Below, in pieces: positions 7,220 to 14,109 of a stretch of DNA of 20,311 nucleotides. Positions within the stretch are counted from its first letter, which is position 1; each line of letters starts with the position of its first letter. The notes under the pieces are model-generated. The model made no database searches. It worked only from the letters and a program-made list of their open reading frames with translations, and was not told the origin of the DNA. The DNA lies in contig JAZDHB010000046.1 in NCBI GenBank assembly GCA_043806415.1, forward strand, positions 1-20,311. The letters are read 5' to 3'. The position numbers and the translations under genes are program-made. Source of the DNA: CAIXYX01 sp043806415 (GTDB taxonomy: Archaea > Micrarchaeota > Micrarchaeia > Anstonellales > Anstonellaceae).

Positions 7220-7651
7220 ATGGCCCGCTCATCTCGCGCCCAACTCACGGCCGAAGCCCTCATGCTCATGGCCATCACGCTTTCCATCCTCGTGGTCGCC
7301 GCTTTTTCCATTTCTAAAATGCAGAATTGGGAACAGTCGCTTTTCGAGAAAAAGGTGCTCACCTCCGAGCTGGACGGGATCATCTCGTACGCGGACGAGA
7401 TCTGCGTGCTGGGGCCCGGCAATAGCCGGGTGATGAGCCTCGCGCCCGTGGGATTCACGCTGGACGGGACGGACCATGAGCTCACCCTGAACGCCGCGCA
7501 GGGGAGCCTGAGCATGAACCGCGAATCTCTGTGCAACGTCGAGCCGGATGGAAACACAGTCTATTCGAACAAGATCTATTTGTGGTATGACGGGATAAGC
7601 ACCTATGACGGGCGCACGAACGTGCGCATCTCGCCCAATCCACCAACCTGA
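7220..7651 (+). CDS. Class III signal-peptide pilin
   Basis: A 143-aa prepilin: leader MARSSRA followed by QLTAEALMLMAITLSILVV. Ala7 sits at -1, Gln8 at +1 and Glu12 at +5, a permitted variant of the archaeal class III site. The helix extends to about residue 30 and leads into a polar, beta-rich head with two cysteines (EICVLG and SLCNVE). A GGAAGGAAAG stretch just upstream of the ATG can serve as ribosome-binding site. It follows the small pilin gene by 36 bp and is probably co-transcribed with it. Its 3' end converges with the RNase P RNA gene. Confidence 0.85.
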   Translation: MARSSRAQLTAEALMLMAITLSILVVAAFSISKMQNWEQSLFEKKVLTSELDGIISYADEICVLGPGNSRVMSLAPVGFTLDGTDHELTLNAAQGSLSMNRESLCNVEPDGNTVYSNKIYLWYDGISTYDGRTNVRISPNPPT

Positions 7652-7669
7652 GCGTTTAAGAAGAATAGT

Positions 7670-7977
7670 AGAATGGCCGGTCGTAGTCTGCCTTCTGTTT
7701 AAACCGCATTAGACTAAGCGGCGAAAATCGCCTTGCACGACCCGCTTTTAGGGCCAGACCGTTTCATCCGCTTCCCGGCCCGTCATTTTCAATCATCCGT
7801 TGGCAGCCGGGAATCGGTATCGTTTCTGTTTCCGGCCCCCTCCCATTACGGAGGAAAGCTCCATTTACCGTGAGCCGGGCTTGCGCCCGTCTCACGTATC
7901 GCAAACCTTGTGGTTTGCGATGTCGTGGGCAGAACTTCCTCAAGCTTTGGGCCCGACAGCGGTCCGCCGGCCATTCT
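7670..7977 (-). ncRNA. rnpB: RNase P RNA
   Basis: The catalytic RNA of RNase P, which removes the 5' leader of pre-tRNAs. Helix P1 is a perfect 11-bp pairing of AGAATGGCCGG at the 5' end (7977-7967) with CCGGCCATTCT at the 3' end (7680-7670). Conserved region I reads GAGGAAGTTCTGCC (7941-7928) and region V reads ACAGAAGGCAGACTAC (7698-7683). They pair as helix P4 (AGT-CTGCC-type pairing) with the universal bulged U. Conserved region III, ACAGAAACGATACC, is at 7829-7816. Two strong hairpins at 7870-7895 and 7899-7920 fit the specificity domain. A TATA box lies 27 bp upstream of P1. The gene fills the gap between a convergent pilin gene and the antiporter gene. Confidence 0.93.
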
Positions 7978-8000
7978 GGTATAGATGGGCGCGAATGGAC

Positions 8001-8008
8001 TATTTATG
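8001..8008 (-). promoter_or_regulatory. TATA box of the RNase P RNA gene
   Basis: CATAAATA on the minus strand is centred about 27 bp upstream of the first base of helix P1 (7977), placing the start site at the RNA's expected 5' end. It lies only about 15 bp beyond the stop codon of the antiporter gene. Confidence 0.6.
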
Positions 8009-8021
8009 CCTTCTGGATGGC

Positions 8022-9116
8022 TTATCTGACGAAGAAGAACAGCCCGGCCAGCAGGAGGTACATCACCATGAGCTGCACGCCTTCGAACCAGTTGCACTGG
8101 CCATCGGAGGAGATCTCGTTGATGATGAGTACCGACGCGAACATGGCCAACATCTCGAAGACGGTGAACACCAGGTTCATCGGCTTGCCGACCGCGAAGG
8201 AGAGCAGCACCAGCAGGGGCGCGACGAGCAGGGCGATCTGGATGGAGGAGCCGATGGTGATGGCCAAAGCCAGGTCGATGTCGTTCTTCTTGGCGGCCGC
8301 GACCGCGCCCAGGTGCTCGGCGGCGTTGCCCACGAGGGCCACCACCACGGCGCCCATGAACAGCTGCGAGAAGTCGAACATCATGGCGACCTCTTCCAGA
8401 TGGTGGGCGAAGATCTCTGACGTGACGGCCAGCGCGATGGTGGAGAGGAGCAGGATGGCGATGGCCGTGTTCCGGTCGATGGAAGGCGGAGGGTGGCTGC
8501 GCTTGCGGAAGAGGTAGGAGTGGGTGTGGAACGAGAACACCAGCGAGAGGATGTAGATGCTCATCATCAGGATGGCCACGAAGATTGAGAGGTTCTCGGT
8601 CGAAAGCTCGAGGATCGGACTGCCCGGCGGGGAGAAGAAAAAGAAGGCCGACGGCACGAGCAGGGAGATGACGGCGATGAGCAGCATGGTGGAATTGAGG
8701 CCGGCCGCCCGCACGTCGAACGACTGCTCGCGGTAGCGCAAGCCCCCGAAGAAGAAGGCCGCACCTACCACGAAGAGCGCGTTGCCCACGATGGAGCCGG
8801 TCAGGGAGGCCTTCACCAGATCGGAGAGGCCCGCGTTGATGGCGGCGAAGGCGATGATGAATTCGGCCGCGTTGCCGAACGTGGCGTTTAGGAAGCCGCC
8901 GAAAGTGGAGCCGAAATGGGCGGCCAGCTCCTCGGTCGCCTTGCCCATCTGGGAGGCCAGGGCGATGATGGCGAGGATGGCCAGCAGGAAAACGAGGAGG
9001 GCCGGCGCGTGGATTGCTTCGGCTGCGAGAAGGACTGGGAAGGAGAGGAGGGGAAGCCAGGATGGAAAGAGCGGCTGGTGGCGGGTGTGCGGGAGGTCGG
9101 TGTCGGCGATGTTCAT
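8022..9116 (-). CDS. Ca2+/cation:H+ antiporter (CaCA superfamily, CAX-type)
   Basis: A 364-aa integral membrane protein that exports or sequesters Ca2+ (or a similar cation) against protons. It carries two inverted-topology repeats with the signature alpha motifs GNAAEFI (81-87) and GNAAEHLGAV (263-272), each holding the ion-coordinating Glu. The partner segments are GSIVGNALF (107-115) and TIGSSIQIA (about 291-299). Roughly 11 hydrophobic segments are visible, with a soluble loop near 200-215 (RKRSHPPPSIDR). Length and motif spacing fit CAX proteins. A CATAAT-like box lies about 26 bp before the ATG, suggesting a leaderless mRNA, but it is weak. It is divergent from the tRNA-Met locus. The exact cation is unknown. 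Confidence 0.9.
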   Translation of the reverse strand: MNIADTDLPHTRHQPLFPSWLPLLSFPVLLAAEAIHAPALLVFLLAILAIIALASQMGKATEELAAHFGSTFGGFLNATFGNAAEFIIAFAAINAGLSDLVKASLTGSIVGNALFVVGAAFFFGGLRYREQSFDVRAAGLNSTMLLIAVISLLVPSAFFFFSPPGSPILELSTENLSIFVAILMMSIYILSLVFSFHTHSYLFRKRSHPPPSIDRNTAIAILLLSTIALAVTSEIFAHHLEEVAMMFDFSQLFMGAVVVALVGNAAEHLGAVAAAKKNDIDLALAITIGSSIQIALLVAPLLVLLSFAVGKPMNLVFTVFEMLAMFASVLIINEISSDGQCNWFEGVQLMVMYLLLAGLFFFVR

Positions 9117-9189
9117 CTGAATGCCTTCATAGTGGATGACATTATGATTTGCAATTCTTATTAAACATTGATTCGCATATTAAATCGAA

Positions 9190-9279
9190 GCCAAGGTAAC
9201 TCAGTTCACAGTGAGTCGGGTTCTCCCGACTCACTTGTCCCATGAGCCGTGCGACGGCTCATGTGATGGTTAGAGTGCC
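9190..9279 (+). pseudogene. Truncated tRNA-Met 5' half, interrupted in the D-loop
   Basis: Bases 9190-9206 (GCCAAGGTAACTCAGTT) and 9267-9279 (TGGTTAGAGTGCC) together reproduce exactly the first 30 nt of the intact tRNA-Met at 9322: acceptor 5' strand, D-stem, D-loop and the first two bases of the anticodon stem. A 60-bp hairpin insert lies between them. There is no anticodon, T-arm or 3' acceptor strand. The upstream flank (CTTATTAAACAT..., 9157 onward) is a diverged copy of the intact gene's promoter, so this fragment could still be transcribed. Confidence 0.85.
9207..9266. repeat. 60-bp double-hairpin insert in the tRNA fragment
   Basis: Two perfect hairpins sit side by side: GTGAGTCGGG-TTCT-CCCGACTCAC (9211-9234, 10 bp) and CATGAGCCGT-GCG-ACGGCTCATG (9241-9263, 10 bp). 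The flanking TCACA (9206-9210) and TGTGA (9262-9266) are also complementary. Removing the insert restores an exact D-loop with no target duplication left behind. The outer-stem-plus-two-hairpins plan resembles the elements at 61-128 and 18182-18288. Confidence 0.75.
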
Positions 9280-9289
9280 TGAATGAACG

Positions 9290-9299
9290 CTTATTAAAC
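9290..9299 (+). promoter_or_regulatory. TATA box of tRNA-Met
   Basis: CTTATTAAAC is centred about 27 bp upstream of the first tRNA base (9322). A near-identical copy lies at 9157-9166, 28 bp upstream of the truncated tRNA fragment. Confidence 0.65.
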
Positions 9300-9321
9300 A
9301 TGATTTTCATATTAATGTCAA

Positions 9322-9453
9322 GCCAAGGTAACTCAGTTTGGTTAGAGTGCCAGACTCATATGTAAAGCCATATGAGTGCGCGAGCTTTTTGCGATGACGA
9401 ACAATGGCACCTGAGAAATCTGGAAGCCGGGAGTTCAAATCTCCCCCTTGGCA
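9322..9453 (+). tRNA. tRNA-Met (CAU), elongator type, with a 57-nt intron
   Basis: The acceptor stem is GCCAAGG/CCTTGGC with discriminator A9453 and no encoded CCA. The D-arm is ACTC/GAGT with GG in the loop; the T-arm is GGGAG-TTCAAAT-CTCCC; the variable loop has 5 nt. The anticodon stem CCAGA (9350-9354)/TCTGG (9419-9423) closes a mature loop CTCATAA with anticodon CAU at 9357-9359. The intron is 9361-9417, at the canonical 37/38 position. CTCA (9355-9358) pairs with TGAG (9412-9415) to form the 4-bp central helix, flanked by the 3-nt bulges TAT and AAA. Each is cut after its second base, as the archaeal splicing endonuclease does. Elongator identity is favoured by overall similarity; tRNA-Ile2 (CAU, lysidine or agmatidine-modified) is the alternative. 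Confidence 0.93.
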
Positions 9454-9463
9454 AGACAACCGC

Positions 9464-9492
9464 GGAGGGGGGTCGACCCCCCTCCCCAGTTT
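9464..9492 (+). terminator. GC-rich palindrome plus T run after tRNA-Met
   Basis: A perfect 22-bp palindrome (9464-9485: G-rich arm, TCGA centre, C-rich arm) starts 11 bp after the tRNA and is followed by CCAGTTTT. This looks like a terminator of the tRNA transcript. The gap up to 9639 also holds a smaller hairpin, GGGTC-GCC-GACCC (9581-9593), followed by ATATTTT, between the convergent transcription units. I see nothing else in it. Confidence 0.5.
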
Positions 9493-9639
9493 TCCTAGAT
9501 TCCTGACCCACCCCCGACTTCGCTTGTCGCTCTCCCTCTTGGCACTCATTTTCCAATCAGATCGGATTCATCCGTAAACCGGGTCGCCGACCCATATTTT
9601 CGCGACATAGGAGATTGCATGCGCCAATAGTGCGATCGT

Positions 9640-10134
9640 TCAGTCGGTTTTCTTGCCCGCGTGGCGCTTGAGGCCCAGCTTGTCCTCCAGGACCTTGACC
9701 CGCTCGGCCTGCCCGCGGTCGTCGAGATATTTGTCGAACTGGTCCCAGGCCCTAAAGAGCAGGCTCAGGATGATGAGCACCAGGCCCGTGAGCAGCATGG
9801 CGAAGAAGCGCCGGTAGAGGGAATGGTACATGCACGCGAACGCGTCGTTCTCCATGTCCCCGAAGCCGATCTGCGCCCAGAGGTTATCCACGACGATCTC
9901 GGGGTAGAACGTGACGATGGAAAGGAGGTCGTCCGCCGAGCGGGAGGGCGCGCCCTCGCCGGAGAACAGGTCGCACGGAGAGGCGGCCGAAGTGCCGGGC
10001 TGGATGCCGTTCAGCTGCCCTTTCATGGTCGTGAGCACGCTGCCCACGCCCAACACCAACGTCACGAGGCCGATGAGCATGGATACCATGCCCAGGACGT
10101 ACAAGGTCGTTGAGATTGCGCTAAGAAGCCGCAT
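9640..10134 (-). CDS. Two-helix membrane protein, unknown function
   Basis: A 164-aa protein of no family I recognise. Hydrophobic segments lie at about residues 8-35 and 108-128. The roughly 70-residue loop between them contains two cysteines (PCDLF, FACMY) and is acidic, so it may be extracytoplasmic. After the second helix comes a charged, probably coiled tail (residues 129-164, DQFDKYLDDRGQAERVKVLEDKL). A TTTTATTAAC box at about 10168-10178 would start transcription some 12 nt before the ATG at 10134, and GGTGGG just upstream may act as ribosome-binding site. It lies on the same strand as Sec61-beta and GlyRS, about 100 bp downstream, apparently with its own promoter. Confidence 0.65.
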   Translation of the reverse strand: MRLLSAISTTLYVLGMVSMLIGLVTLVLGVGSVLTTMKGQLNGIQPGTSAASPCDLFSGEGAPSRSADDLLSIVTFYPEIVVDNLWAQIGFGDMENDAFACMYHSLYRRFFAMLLTGLVLIILSLLFRAWDQFDKYLDDRGQAERVKVLEDKLGLKRHAGKKTD

Positions 10135-10238
10135 GGGCCCACCGTATCCACAGGAGGAATAGATGAGATGTTAATAAAACGGTAACTTGGAAAAAGACAG
10201 GATAAAAACGGGATTGATTCGGGCCGTTTTATTCTTTT

Positions 10239-10409
10239 TTATCGGTAGCCGACCAGATAGCCGAGGATCTTGATGAGGATCACGAACAGGATGGCGAACA
10301 CCACCACCGAACGGGGGTTGAATTTCAAGCCGCCCATATTGGTGTTGGACGTGATGCCGAAGATGCCGGCCTGTGATTGGGGTTGGCTGATCTGCATTTT
10401 GTCTGCCAT
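10239..10409 (-). CDS. Preprotein translocase Sec61-beta (archaeal SecG) subunit
   Basis: A 56-aa tail-anchored protein. The polar N-terminus (MADKMQISQPQSQAGIFGIT) is followed by GGLKFNPRSVVVFAIL and a single C-terminal helix (about residues 33-54). The K-x-(D/N)-P-x-x-V-V motif just before the helix is the hallmark of archaeal and eukaryotic Sec61-beta, the small third subunit of the SecYE translocon. It would serve in membrane insertion and export of the many signal-peptide proteins encoded here. A TTAAATT box at 10431-10437 is 25 bp from the ATG, giving a leaderless mRNA. The stop codon is followed by T-rich sequence on the minus strand near 10186-10208 (CCCGTTTTTATCC), a likely terminator. 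It is short enough to be missed by gene finders. Confidence 0.82.
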   Translation of the reverse strand: MADKMQISQPQSQAGIFGITSNTNMGGLKFNPRSVVVFAILFVILIKILGYLVGYR

Positions 10410-10443
10410 GGCAATACCTCGAAGTATAGTAATTTAAGCGTTC

Positions 10444-12006
10444 TTAGGACAGCGACGTCTTCTGCGCCTTGGAGAGGGCGAGCAGCTTGGAGGCCAGCTC
10501 GCCGATTTTCACCCGCTCCTGCCCGCCGTCGTCTCGGTAGCGCACCGTGACGGTGTCGTCCTCCTTGGACTGGTAGTCCACCGTGATGCCGTAGGGCACG
10601 CCGATCTCGTCCGCGCGCGCATAGCGCTTGCCGATCGAGCCGGTCTGCGAATAGTAGCAGTCCACGCCCGCCTCGCGCAGGCTGGACAGGACCCGATCCG
10701 CCAGCAGATCCAGGCCGTCCTTTTTCATGAGCGGGAACACTCCGCAGGTGTAGGGCGCGATGGCGGGCTTGAAGGCGAACCATTCCCATTCGTGCGCCCC
10801 GCCGGCGGGGCGGTAGGCGTGCTCGAGGATGCAGTAGAACGGCCGGTCCACGCCCAGCGACGGCTCGATGACGTGCGGGACGATGCGCTCGCCGGGCGCC
10901 TTCTCGCCCTCGCCCGGGACGAACACTTCCATGCTCTCGCCCGAATGCTTGGCGTGCCCGGATAAATCAAAGTCGGTGCGATACGCGGTGCCGGCCGTCT
11001 CGATGAACCCGTACGAGGTCTCGACCTCGAGGTCCACGTTGCCTTTCGAGTAGTGGGGCAGCGAGTCGGCCGGAAGCACGGAAAAATGGAATTTGGAGCG
11101 CGGGATACCATATGCTTCATAGAGCTCCTGCTGCCAGCAGACGAAGGCGGCCATGATGGAGTTGGGAAAATAGCCCAGGGAGACGGCTTCTTGGAGCGTG
11201 AATTCCGCCACGTCCGGCTGGACGTCCCCGTCGGCGGGCGGCTTGATGCGCACCTTCTTGCCGGCGATTTCGTCGAATCCCTCGAACACGGCCCGCTTGG
11301 GATTGAAGAAATACTCCAGCTCCATCTGCGAAAATTCGCGGGCGCGCACAAGCCCCTGCCTTGGGGAGATCTCGTTGCGGAAGGATTTGCCCACCTGCCC
11401 CACGGCGAGTGGGAGCTTGGAGCCGTTCTGGATGAAGAGGCGCTTGAAGTCTAGGAAGATGCCCTGCGCCGTCTCGGGGCGCAGGAAGGCGTTCGCCTCC
11501 CCACTCGTTCCGACGGAGGTCGCGAACATGAGGTTGAAGGAGGAGACGGGCCCAAGCGGCGAGCCGCAGTCCGGGCATTTGATGTCGTGCTCTTTTAGCG
11601 CCGCATCCAATTGGGCCGCCGATTGGCCCTCGCAGGATTTGAGCGTGGCCTTCTCCAGCAGCTTGTCGGCGCGGAATTTCTTCTTCTCCTTGAGGCATTC
11701 GGCCAGCGGGTCGGCGAAGCTGGCCGCGTGACCGGAGGCGATCAGCACCTCGCGCGGGAGGACGAGCGAGGTCTCGATCTCGAGGAAACCGGGGCGGGTG
11801 ATGAAAATGTTGCGCCATAGGGCGACGAGCTTGCGCTTGATGGCCGCGCCCACGGGGCCGTAATCGTAGAACCCGGCCGGCGGGTTGTAGATCTGCGCGG
11901 AGGGGATGAGGAAGCCGCGCGAGACGGCCAGCTCCATGATGCGCTCGCTGAGCGGGGCGGAGGGTTTCGCCTTGGGCGCGACGGGCTGTTTCGGATCGGA
12001 TGCCAT
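10444..12006 (-). CDS. glyS: Glycyl-tRNA synthetase (archaeal/eukaryotic alpha2 type)
   Basis: A 520-aa class II aminoacyl-tRNA synthetase that charges tRNA-Gly. Motif 2 is at about residues 209-233 (FRNEISPRQGLVRAREF...) and motif 3 at 385-398 (GVDRPFYCILEHAY). The N-terminal core GFLIPSAQIYNPPAGFYDYGP (31-51) is typical of the dimeric GlyRS family. A CPDC pair at 144-147 lies in the insertion that carries a zinc site in some members. The anticodon-binding domain runs from about 412 to 520. The frame continues upstream for 125 codons, but those residues have no GlyRS similarity and cover the divergent promoter. The ATG at 12006 has a TATA box (CCTTATAATTTT) 25 bp upstream and is therefore chosen. 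Confidence 0.95.
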   Translation of the reverse strand: MASDPKQPVAPKAKPSAPLSERIMELAVSRGFLIPSAQIYNPPAGFYDYGPVGAAIKRKLVALWRNIFITRPGFLEIETSLVLPREVLIASGHAASFADPLAECLKEKKKFRADKLLEKATLKSCEGQSAAQLDAALKEHDIKCPDCGSPLGPVSSFNLMFATSVGTSGEANAFLRPETAQGIFLDFKRLFIQNGSKLPLAVGQVGKSFRNEISPRQGLVRAREFSQMELEYFFNPKRAVFEGFDEIAGKKVRIKPPADGDVQPDVAEFTLQEAVSLGYFPNSIMAAFVCWQQELYEAYGIPRSKFHFSVLPADSLPHYSKGNVDLEVETSYGFIETAGTAYRTDFDLSGHAKHSGESMEVFVPGEGEKAPGERIVPHVIEPSLGVDRPFYCILEHAYRPAGGAHEWEWFAFKPAIAPYTCGVFPLMKKDGLDLLADRVLSSLREAGVDCYYSQTGSIGKRYARADEIGVPYGITVDYQSKEDDTVTVRYRDDGGQERVKIGELASKLLALSKAQKTSLS

Positions 12007-12023
12007 GAGGATAGATGGATGCC

Positions 12024-12036
12024 CAAAATTATAAGG
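12024..12036 (-). promoter_or_regulatory. TATA box of the glycyl-tRNA synthetase gene
   Basis: CCTTATAATTTTG on the minus strand is centred about 25 bp from the ATG at 12006, giving a leaderless mRNA. A second box, GATTATAAGC (12057-12066, plus strand), probably serves the divergent slipin gene at 12095 and would leave a leader of under 10 nt. Confidence 0.6.
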
Positions 12037-12094
12037 CTGGCGGGAAGGCGGGTGCAAGATTATAAGCACGAATACTGCATAAAGAGCCGATTGC

Positions 12095-12940
12095 ATGGCG
12101 GATGACCTCACATCATTCTGTTGCGGGCCGGGCGTGCTCAGCCTGCTGCTCCTGGGCTTCTTCGTGGGACTGCCCTTCATCCTCTCGGCCGTGCGCGTGA
12201 TCCAGCAGTACGAGAACGGCGTCATCTTCAGGCTCGGGCGCAAGGCCGGCGTGCGCGGGCCGGGCCTCACGTTCCTCATCCCCGTGCTCGACGCCATGCG
12301 CATCGTGGACATGCGCATCCAGAGCCTCGACATCCCCAAGCAGGAGACGCTCACCAAGGACAACATCTCGGCCTTCCTCAATGCCGTGGTGTACTACCGC
12401 ATCGCCGACCCCGAGGCGGCCATCCTCAAGGTGCAGGATTACAAGAACGCCATCTTCCAGCACGGGCAGGCGGCCATGCGCGACATCGCCGGCTCGGTGG
12501 AGCTGGACTCCCTCCTTTACGAGCGCGAGAAGGTGGCGCTGGAGATACAGCAGGCGGTTTCCAAGGAGACCAAGGGGTGGGGCATCGAAATCATCTCCAT
12601 CAACATCCAGGACATTGAGCTGCCGACTAGCATGAAGCGCGCGATGGCCCGGCAGGCGCAGGCCGAGCGCGACAAGCGCGCCACGGTCATCATCTCCATC
12701 GGCGAGGTCGAGGCGGCCGGGACCATGGCCGAGGCGGCGAAGGTGATCAGCTCCAGCCCCGGCGCGGTCCACCTGCGCACCCTGCAGGCGCTCTCCAACC
12801 TCTCGGCCGACAAGACCAACACGATTACGTACCTCTTGCCCATCGAGGGACAGAGCCTAAGCTCGCTCGAAGGGACGGACCGGGGCGCGGATCTGCCCGA
12901 GCCCAAGGTGACGGTGGCCAAGAAAGAGATCAAGAAATGA
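12095..12940 (+). CDS. Membrane-anchored slipin (stomatin/SPFH family), paralogue 1
   Basis: A 281-aa SPFH/band-7 protein, a membrane-microdomain scaffold in known relatives. Residues 13-34 form one hydrophobic N-terminal segment (GVLSLLLLGFFVGLPFIL). The SPFH domain runs from about 36 to 210 and contains the slipin hallmarks YENGVIFRLGR, GPGLTFLIPVLD, DIPKQETLTKDN, VYYRI and KGWGIEI..I.IQDIELP. A helical region (AMARQAQAERDKRATV...) and a polar tail ending KKEIKK follow. Slipins often pair with an NfeD-family gene, which is absent here. The next gene is a shorter paralogue in the same reading frame after a single TGA, 15 bp away. Confidence 0.9.
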   Translation: MADDLTSFCCGPGVLSLLLLGFFVGLPFILSAVRVIQQYENGVIFRLGRKAGVRGPGLTFLIPVLDAMRIVDMRIQSLDIPKQETLTKDNISAFLNAVVYYRIADPEAAILKVQDYKNAIFQHGQAAMRDIAGSVELDSLLYEREKVALEIQQAVSKETKGWGIEIISINIQDIELPTSMKRAMARQAQAERDKRATVIISIGEVEAAGTMAEAAKVISSSPGAVHLRTLQALSNLSADKTNTITYLLPIEGQSLSSLEGTDRGADLPEPKVTVAKKEIKK

Positions 12941-12955
12941 TTTTCAGGCGAAGAT

Positions 12956-13660
12956 ATGGTATTTGTCGTCATCAACGAATATGAACGGGGCCTGCGCTTC
13001 ACGCTCGGCAAGTTCAGCGGCATCCTCGGCCCGGGCGTGGCGCTCAACCTGCCGTTCCTGCACCACACGATCGTGGTGGACATCCGCACCAAGACCGTCA
13101 AGATCCCGCAGCAGGAGACGATGTCCCGGGACAACGTGCCGCTCAACATCAACGCCGTGGTGTACTACCATATCGTGGATGCGAAAAAAGCCGTGCTGAG
13201 CATCGCCGACATCGACTACGCCGTGCTCCAGTATGCCCAGACCGCCATGCGCGACATCATCGGCAAGAACGAGATGGACCACATCCTCTCCGACCGGGAG
13301 CGCATCGCCACCCAGGTGGAGGAGATCGTCGATAAGGAGGTGGCGGGCTGGGGCGTGGACATCACCGCCATCAAGATCCAGGACATCGAGATGCCCGAGG
13401 ACATGAAACGGACCATGGCCCGGCAGGCGGAAGGCGAGCGCATCAGGCGTTCGACGGTGATATTGGCGCAGGGGGAGCTGGCGGCGGCGAAGAATTATGC
13501 CAGTGCGGCTGAGACGCTCGCCAAGAGCCCGGGCGCGCTGTATCTCAAGACCTTGCAGACGTTGTCCACCACCATCTCGCAGGAGGATGCGCCGACCTCG
13601 ATCATCCTCGTGCCCTCGAATTTGATGAAAGTGGTGGAGAATCTGGTCGGGAAGAAATAG
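12956..13660 (+). CDS. Slipin (SPFH family) paralogue 2, lacking a membrane anchor
   Basis: A 234-aa protein that starts directly at the SPFH domain: MVFVVINEYERGLRFTLGKF, then GPGVALNLPFL, IPQQETMSRDN, VVYYHI, and AGWGVDITAIKIQDIEMP. It ends with SIILVPSNLMKVVENLVGKK, a typical slipin C-terminus. Unlike the preceding paralogue it has no N-terminal hydrophobic segment. The only upstream codons before a stop in the same frame are FSGED, so none is missing by start choice. It shares its frame with paralogue 1 and is separated by TGA plus five codons. It may rely on hetero-oligomerisation with the anchored paralogue for membrane attachment (inference). Confidence 0.88.
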   Translation: MVFVVINEYERGLRFTLGKFSGILGPGVALNLPFLHHTIVVDIRTKTVKIPQQETMSRDNVPLNINAVVYYHIVDAKKAVLSIADIDYAVLQYAQTAMRDIIGKNEMDHILSDRERIATQVEEIVDKEVAGWGVDITAIKIQDIEMPEDMKRTMARQAEGERIRRSTVILAQGELAAAKNYASAAETLAKSPGALYLKTLQTLSTTISQEDAPTSIILVPSNLMKVVENLVGKK

Positions 13661-13818
13661 GGGAGAAAGACGGACGGACTGATGCAGTTGCAGCCACAGG
13701 CAGGGAGGGATCGCTTGAAAACAGTCTCTTTATGTGTAGGATTATGACTAAAGATGCTTGGATGATTTCGGTCCGGCCACCATTATGCTTTTATCCTCGC
13801 AAAATCAAAATCCGGGAT

Positions 13819-14109
13819 ATGGAATTGCCTTTGATAAAAAAAACCCTTGCCGGGTGCAGAAACGAGTTGCGCGCACGATTTGGAATCCGTTCGATCGCCA
13901 TATTCGGCTCATACGCAAGGCGTGAGCAGACCAAGAAAAGCGACTTGGACATTTTGGCCGAATTTGAGAGGACGCCGAGCCTTTTCCAGCTCCTTGGGGC
14001 GGAGCGCTACCTCAGCCAAAAAACGGGCATGAAGGTGGATTTAGTTTACGGGCCTGGGCTCAAGCCGAGATTCGCCAGGACCATAAGCGCGGAAGCCGTG
14101 GGAATATGA
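13819..14109 (+). CDS. mntA: MntA-type minimal nucleotidyltransferase antitoxin
   Basis: A 96-aa nucleotidyltransferase. In studied type VII systems MntA silences the HEPN toxin HepT by transferring AMP to its active-site tyrosine. The GSX10DXD motif is exact: Gly30-Ser31, then Asp42 and Asp44 (GSYARREQTKKSDLD). A third acidic residue, Asp74 in KVDLV, completes the metal site. The frame is open upstream to 13732, but the ATG at 13819 is chosen because CTTTTATC (13788-13795) lies about 26 bp before it. Its stop overlaps the start of the HEPN gene (ATGA), the standard layout for this operon. Codon use is less GC-rich than that of the neighbours, which fits a mobile accessory module. Confidence 0.9.
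   Translation: MELPLIKKTLAGCRNELRARFGIRSIAIFGSYARREQTKKSDLDILAEFERTPSLFQLLGAERYLSQKTGMKVDLVYGPGLKPRFARTISAEAVGI

Noticed and set aside
2247..7651. Archaellum operon
   Set aside because: No FlaH/I/J, FlaF/G or similar assembly genes are present; the genes are pilin-like and single-helix surface proteins only.
7853..7865. GGAGGAAAGCTCC on the plus strand as conserved region I of an RNase P RNA
   Set aside because: No matching P4 partner or P1 is found on the plus strand, whereas the minus strand supplies P1, P4, and regions I, III and V consistently.
7870..7920. Two tandem hairpins first suspected to belong to the palindromic-element family
   Set aside because: They fall inside the RNase P RNA and fit its specificity-domain helices, so no extra element is needed. 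One arm resembles the tRNA-insert hairpin (GTGAG.CGGG), but this is too little to link them.
10444..12381. Longer glycyl-tRNA synthetase with a 125-residue N-terminal extension
   Set aside because: The extra frame covers the divergent promoter and is antisense to the slipin gene; the TATA box sits 25 bp before the ATG at 12006.
12095..13660. One slipin gene split by a nonsense mutation
   Set aside because: Each part contains its own complete SPFH domain, so they are tandem paralogues rather than fragments of one gene.
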